Of a stretch of 64,000 nt of DNA, positions 17,457 through 25,454 are shown in pieces. A model generated the notes under the pieces. That model saw only the letters and a list, made by a program, of their open reading frames with translations, was not told the origin of the DNA and searched no databases. Source of the DNA: Filomicrobium insigne (GTDB lineage Bacteria > Pseudomonadota > Alphaproteobacteria > Rhizobiales > Hyphomicrobiaceae); NCBI RefSeq assembly GCF_900104305.1, contig NZ_FNJC01000003.1, positions 434,001 to 498,000 on the forward strand, in the 5' to 3' direction. Numbering within the stretch: position 1 is the stretch's first letter; the number at the start of each line of letters is the position of its first letter. Both the position numbers and the translations under genes were made by a program.

Positions 17457-18944
17457 ATGCACCAAGGCCTCGAATTACTGACCAACTCCGAAATGGCGGA
17501 GGCGGATCGGCTTGCCATCGAACGCGGAGTGCCAGGAACGGCCCTGATGGAAAAAGCAGGTCGGGCGGTGGCGGACGCTGCAGAGCGGCTGGCCGCAGGC
17601 GCACCGATCGGCGTTTTCTGCGGACCTGGGAACAACGGCGGAGATGGGTTTGTAGCCGCGCGTTTGCTGCGCGAGCGCGGCTATGAGGTGCGCGTGGCGT
17701 TGTTGGGGAGCAGGGATCGCCTGCACGGCGACGCGGCAGTGATGGCGCAGCGCTGGGAGGGAAATGTCGAACCCTGGGGGCCTCAGATTCTCGAAGGAGC
17801 TGGGCTCGTTATAGACGCAATCTTCGGTTCCGGTCTCGCCCGACCCCTAACACAAGAAGTCGCCGAGGTGACCGGCGCGATGAATTCCGTCACTCTACCC
17901 GTCGTCGCCGTAGACGTTCCCACTGGCCTCGATGGCGGATCAGGACGCGCTTTCGAGGGCACGGTCCAGGCAACGGAAACCGTAACGTTTTTTCGCCGTA
18001 AGCCCGGCCATTTGCTTGAGCCGGGTCGTAGCCTTTGCGGGGAGACAAGCGTCGCAGACATCGGAACTCCAAGCGACGTTCTGGAGGAGATTAAACCCCA
18101 GGCGTTTGCCAACGCTCCCGATCTCTGGGCGCACGTTTTTCCGCGGCCGAAACCGGGCGGACACAAATATTCTCGCGGACACGCCGTCGTCGTTTCGGGG
18201 CAGGCGCATGCAACCGGGGCAGCGCGCCTGGGCGCGCGGGGCGCGCTCCGCATCGGCGCAGGGCTCGTCACTGTCGCGAGCCCGCCTGACGCGATTGCCG
18301 TCAATGCCGCGCATCTAACGTCCGTTATGCTGATTCCAACGGAGTTTCCCGACGGCTTAGCGGATGTTCTGGCAGATACCCGCCGCAATGCCGTGCTGAT
18401 TGGACCCGGCGCGAGCGTCTCGGAGCAAACGAGGCGCACTGTGGAGCTTGCGCTCGTGTCGCAGGCGAGCGTCGTGCTCGATGCCGACGCATTGACTTCG
18501 TTTTCTAATCTTCGTGTAGCCTTTTTCGACCAGATCCGGCGACGTCGGCCCGGCTTGGCAACCGTCATGACGCCGCACGAAGGCGAGTTTACGCGCCTCT
18601 TTGACAAGGCGCAGACTGTTGTCTCCAAGCTAGAGCGCGCGCGCCGCGCAGCCGTATTGAGCGGCGCGCTGATCATCCTCAAAGGACCTGATACCGTCGT
18701 TGCGGCGCCTGATGGACGCGCTGCGATCAATGAAAACGCGCCTCCGTGGTTGGCGACAGCAGGCTCCGGCGATGTGTTGGCGGGATTCGTGACCGGTCTT
18801 CTGGCGCAACACATGCCCGCGTTCGAGGCTGCGTGTGCCGCCGTTTGGCTCCACGGCGAATGCGCCAATATGTTCGGACCCGGACTGATCTCAGAAGATT
18901 TACCGGAGGTTCTACCGAAAGTGCTGGCGCGGTACGTGTTATGA
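17457..18944 (+). CDS. nnr: Bifunctional NAD(P)H-hydrate epimerase / ADP-dependent dehydratase
   Basis: This 495-residue protein repairs damaged NADH and NADPH hydrates. The N-terminal YjeF_N domain (epimerase) shows GPGNNGGDGFVAARLL at about residues 56-71 and VDVPTGLDGGSG; the C-terminal ribokinase-like domain (dehydratase) has the glycine-rich GGHKYSRGHAVVVSG, VMTPHEGEF and TAGSGDVLAGFVTGLL. The fused form is the usual bacterial arrangement. The gene is divergent from glnBA. Confidence 0.93.
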   Translation: MHQGLELLTNSEMAEADRLAIERGVPGTALMEKAGRAVADAAERLAAGAPIGVFCGPGNNGGDGFVAARLLRERGYEVRVALLGSRDRLHGDAAVMAQRWEGNVEPWGPQILEGAGLVIDAIFGSGLARPLTQEVAEVTGAMNSVTLPVVAVDVPTGLDGGSGRAFEGTVQATETVTFFRRKPGHLLEPGRSLCGETSVADIGTPSDVLEEIKPQAFANAPDLWAHVFPRPKPGGHKYSRGHAVVVSGQAHATGAARLGARGALRIGAGLVTVASPPDAIAVNAAHLTSVMLIPTEFPDGLADVLADTRRNAVLIGPGASVSEQTRRTVELALVSQASVVLDADALTSFSNLRVAFFDQIRRRRPGLATVMTPHEGEFTRLFDKAQTVVSKLERARRAAVLSGALIILKGPDTVVAAPDGRAAINENAPPWLATAGSGDVLAGFVTGLLAQHMPAFEAACAAVWLHGECANMFGPGLISEDLPEVLPKVLARYVL

Positions 18945-19095
18945 AGCGAAACGCACATGCTGATTGCCGCAGCTCGGTCACACATCGACGGGCGGGACGT
19001 GTTAGCTGTATAAGTTGAAGACGCGTCGCGACTTAACCAACGCGACGCATTCGGTTCGTCAGACGCGTGACCATCTGGATGAGCACCCGCGATTT

Positions 19096-20880
19096 ATGAC
19101 AATGTCGGATACCGATAGGTCAGTTAAAAAAAGGGCCGCGACGACGCGGGCGATCACAGCTGCAGTCGTATCTGCAGCTGTGGCGGTCTTGTTTTCAGCT
19201 TTGCCGGCGCGTTCGGAAATAAGCGAATTACGCGCCCGCGACGCGGCGATCGCGCTCTCTCGTGGCGATTCGGTTGCAGCCGTTGATCACTACACAGCAA
19301 TTCTTGCTGAAGAGAACATTCCCGACGACCGGCGGGCAACTCTGCTGAACGATCGAGCGGTCGCCTATGTTCGTCTTGGTAAGACGCGCGAGGCGATTGA
19401 AGACTACAACAAAGCCGTTGTCCTATTTCCCGAATATGCAGCGGTCTACAATAACCGCGGCAATCTTCTGATGGCGCTTGGGCTCCACGGCGAAGCATTG
19501 AAAGATTTCAATCGCGCCATCGCTTTGGCGCCAGGCTATGCTGCGGCCTATAACAATCGTGCCGGAGCCCAGTCGCGTCTCGGTCACGCCGATGATGCGA
19601 TCCGCGATTACACGCGAGCGATCAAGTTGATGCCATCGAGCCCGGCGCCCCTGGCCGGACGCGGCAAAGCGTATCTGTCTCAAGACCGCCCCCACGCTGC
19701 AATCCGCGACTTTTCGCGGGCCGTCGGTGCGGACGCGCGATTCGCGACAGGCTATCGCAACCGCGCCGAAGCCAAAATTGAGGTTGCCCACTACAACGAA
19801 GCCATAGAGGACCTTTCCCGGGCCATCGCGTTCGATGTGGCGAACCCCGAGGCTTATCTATTGCGCGGTCATTCCTATCTGGCGATTGGCGACGCACCGG
19901 CTGCTGTCACGGATTTCACACGCGTCATCGAGTTGGCGCCCTCCGATACGATCGGGTATGAGGCGCGTGGGCTGGCGAATACAATGGCCGAAGCGTTCGA
20001 TGCCGCATTTGCGGATCTTAATGAGGCTATCCGCCTCAATCCGCGTTCCGCTACGGCATTTGCGTATCGCGGATTTGCCTATGTTCGGAACGGCCAACCC
20101 GACATCGCCCAACGTGATCTCGACGCCGCGGCGGCGTTGGAAAAGGACAACCCCGAAGTCCTCTGGGCATTGGCAGAATCAGAAGAAGCGCAGGGCAGGT
20201 CAGAGAAAGCTATCGAGCATTTGCGACGCGCTCTGGCGATCAAACCTGACTTCAAACGCGCAGCCGATTCTCTCCAACGTTTGGGTTTTGTGCTCGCTTC
20301 GGCAAGTGACACCCCAGTTAAAGGACTTGGTGGGTTCGGCTGGCAGGTGATCACCAACAGTGGCCGTTTTTACGCTGTGAGCGACAATCACCCCAACATC
20401 CGCGTGCCGCTCGAGCCACTCGGAGAAGGTCAACCGCGAATTTTGTCGTGGGAGCTCAAGGACGCACCGTTCCGCGATATTGGTGTGCTGACCTATCATG
20501 GCGGCGTGATTGAGGGCCGCGAGAAGCCGGAAGAAGTCGAATTAGCCGCTATTATCGATTTGAAGTCCAATAGTGTGGTGGCTATCGAACCACATCGGCA
20601 AGGCAAGGAAGTCTCCAACTGGACGTGGGGAGAGAATGGCCGCGTGACGATCGCAAGCGTTGATGGTGTGATCGACGAATTCACGCTGCGTCAAGTGAGA
20701 CAGGAGCCGACCGTTTCTCGTTATCGACAGCAAGACCGTGGCGAGTCTTCGGATCCGTATTGGGCACCTTGGAACGAAGGCCCGTGGGCGTCTGACCCGT
20801 CCCACCGTTCGCGCTCAGCGAGTCGAGCCCGAAAGGCCAAGAAGCCGAAATCATTTTTCCAACTACTGTTCGGCAACTAG
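19096..20880 (+). CDS. Exported tetratricopeptide-repeat protein
   Basis: A 594-residue protein. After a basic N-terminus and a hydrophobic segment (ITAAVVSAAVAVLFSALPARS) that acts as signal peptide or anchor, about ten TPR units of the AYNNRGNLLMALGLHGEALK type fill residues ~45-400. The last ~170 residues are a beta-rich domain unknown to me, then a short basic tail. TPRs mediate protein contacts; the partner is unknown. The frame opens at a TTG at 19015, but the ATG at 19096 (or 19102) is a more natural start for the signal sequence. Confidence 0.8.
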   Translation: MTMSDTDRSVKKRAATTRAITAAVVSAAVAVLFSALPARSEISELRARDAAIALSRGDSVAAVDHYTAILAEENIPDDRRATLLNDRAVAYVRLGKTREAIEDYNKAVVLFPEYAAVYNNRGNLLMALGLHGEALKDFNRAIALAPGYAAAYNNRAGAQSRLGHADDAIRDYTRAIKLMPSSPAPLAGRGKAYLSQDRPHAAIRDFSRAVGADARFATGYRNRAEAKIEVAHYNEAIEDLSRAIAFDVANPEAYLLRGHSYLAIGDAPAAVTDFTRVIELAPSDTIGYEARGLANTMAEAFDAAFADLNEAIRLNPRSATAFAYRGFAYVRNGQPDIAQRDLDAAAALEKDNPEVLWALAESEEAQGRSEKAIEHLRRALAIKPDFKRAADSLQRLGFVLASASDTPVKGLGGFGWQVITNSGRFYAVSDNHPNIRVPLEPLGEGQPRILSWELKDAPFRDIGVLTYHGGVIEGREKPEEVELAAIIDLKSNSVVAIEPHRQGKEVSNWTWGENGRVTIASVDGVIDEFTLRQVRQEPTVSRYRQQDRGESSDPYWAPWNEGPWASDPSHRSRSASRARKAKKPKSFFQLLFGN

Positions 20881-20916
20881 ACCTGACGCCGGTAGCCTCG
20901 GCCAATCGGGAAGGCT

Positions 20917-21315
20917 TTAGCGAACCGTGTGCTTTACGGCCTCAGACTGCGCAAACACGGTGGCGACAGGCTTTTTTCGCGGTTTTGTCGGGGTAACTTT
21001 TGCGTCCCAACCCTCTGTAATCGGAGCCGTTTTTCTTCCCTTGCTGTTTTCTTCCGCGTCCTTGGTCTTCACGTTGTCGACGACCTGTTGGTAACGTTCC
21101 GGAGCCATACGCGGTAGAGGTGCGTCGACCACTTCTTCGATTTCGGTTTTGCCAGTCTTGCGATCCAAACTCAGCCTATAGATCTGCGCTTCTTGAGAGG
21201 AACACTTGTCGAACGTGTGACGGAAGCAGGCCGACGCGGAGGACGTTGAAAAGACGGTAAGAATGGTAGCAAGAGCAACAGGACTGCTCGCAATGAGTCC
21301 AACGATGCGAGCCAT
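20917..21315 (-). CDS. Small secreted protein, unknown function
   Basis: A 132-residue protein with a signal peptide (VGLIASSPVALATILTVFSTSSASA, cleavage before CFRH), two cysteines close after it, and a lysine-rich C-terminal half. It converges with the TPR gene. I do not recognise it. Confidence 0.6.
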   Translation of the reverse strand: MARIVGLIASSPVALATILTVFSTSSASACFRHTFDKCSSQEAQIYRLSLDRKTGKTEIEEVVDAPLPRMAPERYQQVVDNVKTKDAEENSKGRKTAPITEGWDAKVTPTKPRKKPVATVFAQSEAVKHTVR

Positions 21316-21426
21316 GATCGCTTCTCCCTCAAAATTCCGATGTCAAGTTTCCCGAATTTGATCTCCTAACGCTCTGGCAGTTGCGCATGTTCCGGCGCGA
21401 AGATCGCGGCTGGGTACAAAGCTGCG

Positions 21427-21466
21427 AAAAAACGAAAAATGCCCCGAAACGCGCGGTCTCGGGGCA
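21427..21466 (-). terminator. Orphan intrinsic terminator on the minus strand
   Basis: TGCCCCGA (21440-21447) pairs with TCGGGGCA (21459-21466). Read on the minus strand the stem is followed by two T-runs (TTTTTCGTTTTTT), a strong rho-independent signal. No annotated minus-strand gene ends here: the nearest gene to the right is on the plus strand. Confidence 0.75.
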
Positions 21467-21781
21467 GTCAGGCTCTGGGGAACAAGTGGAGCGTCGGCGA
21501 GTACCCAGCTCAGCGATCCGTTCGTCAAAACGTTACGATGGGCTAACGCGCTCGCCACTGGAACTTAAGAATGCAGCAATCGACATTCTGTTCCGTGGGA
21601 AACAGGTGCCACCTAAATTTTCAACGCCTTGCATGCGATAGACGGCATTGCTGCAACACTAAGAGTGCGCTGGCTGTGTATGCCATCATGGGGCATCTTG
21701 AATTCGCTAGGTCGCGCGGCGCATTATCCCCCACGGGACGTGGCAGCATTTTATCCGGCCACGATATTTTGGGAGCCAGAC
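21467..21781. other. Intergenic region, possible small-RNA source
   Basis: About 315 bases before the deacetylase start. The orphan terminator implies a short minus-strand transcript from here. I cannot identify a known RNA family, and the frames in it are not convincing. The GGGAG ribosome site of the deacetylase lies at the right edge. Confidence 0.4.
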
Positions 21782-22648
21782 GTGAGACAGATTTTCATAT
21801 CCGCCGTAATTTCCATGGCCGCCACCTTGGCGATTTCTGCTCCAGTCTCGGCCGAGCAGTGCCCCGGGAATGACCAAGCGCTTGGCGTTTCACGTACGGT
21901 CGAAATAGACACCCAGGGAGGGCCGGGGTTTGGCTTTGCTCAATATAAGATCTACGACTTTCTTGAACCAGGTGAAGTCGTCCTGACATTTGACGACGGA
22001 CCATGGCCAAATACCACGCCGGCGGTTCTCGATGCCCTGGCCAGCCATTGCACCAAAGCAACCTTTTTCATCATCGGAAAACACGCCGTCTGGCATCCGG
22101 AAATCCTGAAAAAAGTTGCGGCGGCAGGCCACACCATCGGGACCCATACTTGGTCACACGCAAATCTCTCCAAAGGGAAAATGAAGGGGGATGCCGGGAA
22201 AGCTGAAATCGAAAAAGGGATAAGCGCAACGAAGTTCGCACTGGGCGACTCCCCGTCCCCCTTCTTCCGTTTCCCGTTTCTTCAAGACCCGAAGGAAATG
22301 GTCGGCTACCTAGCTGAGCGTAACATCGCCATTTTTTCGATGGATCTGGATTCGTTCGATTTCAAGCACCGTAAGCCCGAGGGCGTGATCAAGGCGGTTC
22401 TCGATAAGCTCGAGAAGCAGGGCAAGGGCATCATCTTGATGCATGATTTCCAGAAGTCGACGGCAAAGGCGATGCCGGAGCTTTTGAAAAAGCTCAAGGA
22501 AAAGGGCTATCGCGTCGTTCACTTGACGGCGAAGGATCGAGTGGTGTCGCTGGAACAGTATGATACGGAGATCGCTAAGGAATTTGCCGGACCCACCGCA
22601 TCGAGCCGCCCGGTGTCGAGCGTGGTCCGGACAATTACAGGCAACTGA
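21782..22648 (+). CDS. Secreted polysaccharide deacetylase (NodB family)
   Basis: A 288-residue carbohydrate esterase 4 protein. It has the NodB motifs: TFDDGPWPNTTP (metal and catalytic Asp pair), HTIGTHTWSHANLS (metal His pair), FFRFPF, a DxDSFD stretch and ILMHDF. It removes acetyl groups from N-acetyl sugars, probably in peptidoglycan or an exopolysaccharide; the substrate cannot be read from sequence. The frame opens at 21629, but the GTG at 21782 starts a good signal peptide (VRQIFISAVISMAATLAISA) and has GGGAG about nine bases upstream, so I chose it. Confidence 0.88.
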   Translation: MRQIFISAVISMAATLAISAPVSAEQCPGNDQALGVSRTVEIDTQGGPGFGFAQYKIYDFLEPGEVVLTFDDGPWPNTTPAVLDALASHCTKATFFIIGKHAVWHPEILKKVAAAGHTIGTHTWSHANLSKGKMKGDAGKAEIEKGISATKFALGDSPSPFFRFPFLQDPKEMVGYLAERNIAIFSMDLDSFDFKHRKPEGVIKAVLDKLEKQGKGIILMHDFQKSTAKAMPELLKKLKEKGYRVVHLTAKDRVVSLEQYDTEIAKEFAGPTASSRPVSSVVRTITGN

Positions 22649-22761
22649 CGGCCCCTCCACTGCGTTTTGGGGTCGCTTGGGAATAAACGCGCAAGACGAC
22701 CCGCGCCGCTTTTAAGTACAAGTCGGCGTTATAATGAGCGCGGATGGGAGAGTTGACGGCA

Positions 22762-24027
22762 ATGAAGAAGTTGCTGCGTGGCGTATGCGGCGGGCTCGCC
22801 ACCGTTATCTTCGCGCTCGTGTGCATCGTGCCGAGCGCGAGCTCCGCCAATACATGCACGAGAGACGATTTCGCCTCAGCGGTTGATGAGGCGGGTGCGG
22901 CGATGCGGTCCTACAATAGCTCTGCCGCGCCGGAACTGTCGGCCAAGCTGCGCCAACTCAAAGCTCGCAAAGGGTGGACGGATGCCGCCTACGAGCAGAT
23001 GGCGATGGACTATCTGCATGACGCGCGCATCGCGGGCCTCGATCAGAAAGCCAACGATCTCCTTGCCAAGGTCGATGAACTTGGTAGCACCGACGAAAAC
23101 GTCGCCCCCGACTGTAGCAAGCTCAACGAACTAAAGGCCACGAGCTTGGAATTGCTCGCGGTCATGAAGGCAAAGTCGAAATACATTTTGGGTAAGATTG
23201 ATGGGGAGTTGAACCCCGCCAAAGCCAAACCCTCCGCCCCACTGGTCGCAGGCGGCGAAACGGGTACGCCTTTGATCGCACCATCTCAGGAGCCAGCTCC
23301 GAGGGCTGCTCCGCAACAGCGGACTGCTGAAAAAGCGCCGGCGCCGAAGATGCAGGAGCGCGCGGCACCGGCGCCCTGGAACACGACAACGCAATCCGAT
23401 CCGTCCCACTCGTCCGCCGGGGACACGTCGCGTGTGCCGGACACCGCGTTTCTGGAACGCCGACCGGACGCAAGTGTACCCGGATACACGCAAGAAAATT
23501 TGCCGCCGGCGGGACTTCCACCGGATGCCTTCGAAAATCCGGATGATGGTTACACGATTGAAGAAATTCGCGATGCGAGCCGTGGTTTTTTCGGGTCTAT
23601 CTCTGCGAACTTGGCAGCAGTTATCGAGCACACGTTCCGGAACTGGGGGCGTCCGACAGCCTACGTTCTGGGAACCGAGGGCGGGGGCGCTCTGCTCGCC
23701 GGACTACGCTACGGCAAGGGAATGCTTTATCTGCGAACGGGCGGAACTCAGACGGTGCACTGGCACGGTCCCTCGCTCGGCTATGACTTCGGCGCAGAGT
23801 CCTCGCGGACCATGTTCCTCATCTACAACATGCACGATCCGTCAAAGTTGTTCCGCAGGTACATCGGCGTTGATGGCTCGGCCTATTTGGTCGGCGGCGT
23901 TGGCGTCACCCTACTGAAGGGCGGACCGACGATCATGGCGCCGATCCGAACCGGTTTAGGTCTCCGCGTCGGCGCCAATGTCGGCTACGTCCGCTTTACG
24001 TCTGAACCGACGTGGAACCCGTTCTGA
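22762..24027 (+). CDS. DUF1134 (EipA-type) envelope protein with an extra N-terminal domain
   Basis: A 421-residue exported protein. Signal peptide at residues ~1-28; a helical domain at ~30-150 with two cysteines, homologous to the stand-alone protein at 4373-4819; a proline/alanine-rich linker at ~150-260; and a C-terminal DUF1134 domain from about 265, starting IEEIRDASRGFFGSISANLA and ending RFTSEPTWNPF. The DUF1134 protein EipA of Brucella supports cell-envelope integrity and genetically interacts with peptidoglycan and O-polysaccharide functions. The frame opens at 22744; the ATG at 22762 follows GGGAG and begins the signal peptide. The neighbouring deacetylase and L,D-transpeptidase also act on the wall. 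Confidence 0.85.
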   Translation: MKKLLRGVCGGLATVIFALVCIVPSASSANTCTRDDFASAVDEAGAAMRSYNSSAAPELSAKLRQLKARKGWTDAAYEQMAMDYLHDARIAGLDQKANDLLAKVDELGSTDENVAPDCSKLNELKATSLELLAVMKAKSKYILGKIDGELNPAKAKPSAPLVAGGETGTPLIAPSQEPAPRAAPQQRTAEKAPAPKMQERAAPAPWNTTTQSDPSHSSAGDTSRVPDTAFLERRPDASVPGYTQENLPPAGLPPDAFENPDDGYTIEEIRDASRGFFGSISANLAAVIEHTFRNWGRPTAYVLGTEGGGALLAGLRYGKGMLYLRTGGTQTVHWHGPSLGYDFGAESSRTMFLIYNMHDPSKLFRRYIGVDGSAYLVGGVGVTLLKGGPTIMAPIRTGLGLRVGANVGYVRFTSEPTWNPF

Positions 24028-24034
24028 TCGCCCT

Positions 24035-24832
24035 CTAGTACCCGTAGGAATAGGTTCGGGAGCCGTAGCGCGGTTTGTAGTAACGCGGCGTCGGATCGCC
24101 GGGCCAAACGTAGCCCTGAGACGGCGCGCGGTAGACTTGCCGCGACGCGGAACGCCGTGCCTGCCTGCCGGTTGAGGCGGAGGGACTGGCAGAACTCCAT
24201 GTCGATTTAGCCTGCCGCGTGGTGCTCGGCCGTTTCGCGACAGAGGCCGGGGCAACGCCACTTAGCGAGATGCGCGTGCGGGCTTTTCCGTGTTTCTCAA
24301 CGAGTTTGTAAAATGTCTTCGCATGCGATGGCGCCAAACGGATGCAGCCATGGGAAGCCGGGCGGCCAAGAGCGCCCGTGGCATAGGTCGCGTGGATTGC
24401 GTAGCCGTGATGGAAGAAGACCGAATGCGGCATCGGCGCGTTGTCATACTTCTTGGAGTAGTGCATGCGCGTCATCCATTGCGGCTTATAGGTGCCCGTC
24501 GGCGTCCGGTAGCCTTCGCGGCCCGACGAGATCGGCCAGCTATGGATGACTTCGCCATGCGAGGATACGGTCATGCGCTGTCTTGAAAGGTTGATGGCCA
24601 CCTTGAGGCTTGGGGGCAGCGGCTTGATATCCGCTGGCTTTGGCGCTGGCGGAGTAATGACCGCCGTAACCGCATTACTCTCGGCGGAAGACTTGCCCGA
24701 GGGAGCAGGTGGGTCCTCTGAAATGGACAGACCGCTACCGGGTGCAACGTTCGCGACAACCTGTTCTGCCGCATCTGAAACGCCGCAACCTAAAGTGACG
24801 AGCGCGACATAGGCGCAGGCGAACTTCCGCAT
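24035..24832 (-). CDS. L,D-transpeptidase (YkuD family)
   Basis: A 265-residue periplasmic enzyme that forms or exchanges 3-3 crosslinks in peptidoglycan or attaches proteins to it. The YkuD domain spans ~85-200 and holds the catalytic HATYATGALGRPASHGCIRL block with the nucleophilic cysteine. A signal peptide or lipoprotein-like start (RKFACAYVALVTLGCGVS) precedes it, and a Ser/Arg/Tyr-rich low-complexity tail follows. Two adjacent ATGs lie at 24835 and 24832; the second has better spacing from GGAGA. Convergent with the DUF1134 gene, stops eight bases apart. Confidence 0.88.
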   Translation of the reverse strand: MRKFACAYVALVTLGCGVSDAAEQVVANVAPGSGLSISEDPPAPSGKSSAESNAVTAVITPPAPKPADIKPLPPSLKVAINLSRQRMTVSSHGEVIHSWPISSGREGYRTPTGTYKPQWMTRMHYSKKYDNAPMPHSVFFHHGYAIHATYATGALGRPASHGCIRLAPSHAKTFYKLVEKHGKARTRISLSGVAPASVAKRPSTTRQAKSTWSSASPSASTGRQARRSASRQVYRAPSQGYVWPGDPTPRYYKPRYGSRTYSYGY

Positions 24833-25007
24833 CATTAATCTCCAACTCGGGTACAACGCTGAAGTGATTACGATGTCGGGTTCTGAGGATTGATTAAATT
24901 GAGAAGTGATCTGATGGAAAAGCTTTGTCCATAAGAATCAATGGATAATGCGATCTTGCTAAGCGTCTCTTTGCCGGACGCAAGTTAAACGGACGGTAAA
25001 GCCCGGA

Positions 25008-25439
25008 TCAGCCTTCATCCTCACGAAGTTCGGGCCGGGCCTGCAGCACCCAATGACGGAAACGTTCGGCTTCGTAGGAGACAGTGCCGCCAAGGCCATG
25101 CAAGTCTATGATGCCATGGGCGATCAGTTCGATGGCTTCGGTTTCAAGATCACGCCCAGCCATAAGCCAGTCGTCGCGTTGCCCATAGCGTATGAGATCC
25201 CGCAGTGTGTCCATCGGCTCCGGATTTTCGCGCGGATGCGAATGGCGTTCGAGCGCCAACGCTTCCTTTAAGGAAAGATGTCCCTCTTTGGCGCGGACAA
25301 TGTGAGCGAGAATATTATCGGCCGCTGTCGCGAGCGCGATCGACGGCAGAGGAGAATGGTAGTCGAGCAGAACGCGTATGGACCAGTCGAGAAGTTCGCC
25401 AGCGGCATCGATCGTGGTGATTTTCCGATGCTCGCTCAT
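25008..25439 (-). CDS. Conserved protein of unknown function
   Basis: A 143-residue soluble, mostly helical, acidic protein with no signal peptide and no motif I recognise. It lies 15 bases after the uvrA stop on the same strand, so it is probably co-transcribed with uvrA; whether that means a repair role is unknown. Confidence 0.65.
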   Translation of the reverse strand: MSEHRKITTIDAAGELLDWSIRVLLDYHSPLPSIALATAADNILAHIVRAKEGHLSLKEALALERHSHPRENPEPMDTLRDLIRYGQRDDWLMAGRDLETEAIELIAHGIIDLHGLGGTVSYEAERFRHWVLQARPELREDEG

Positions 25440-25454
25440 CTACGCACTGACGCC

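Noticed and set aside
17783-18985. 400-codon frame opposite nnr
   Set aside because: Shadow frame; Ser/Arg/Thr-rich composition and no recognisable domain.
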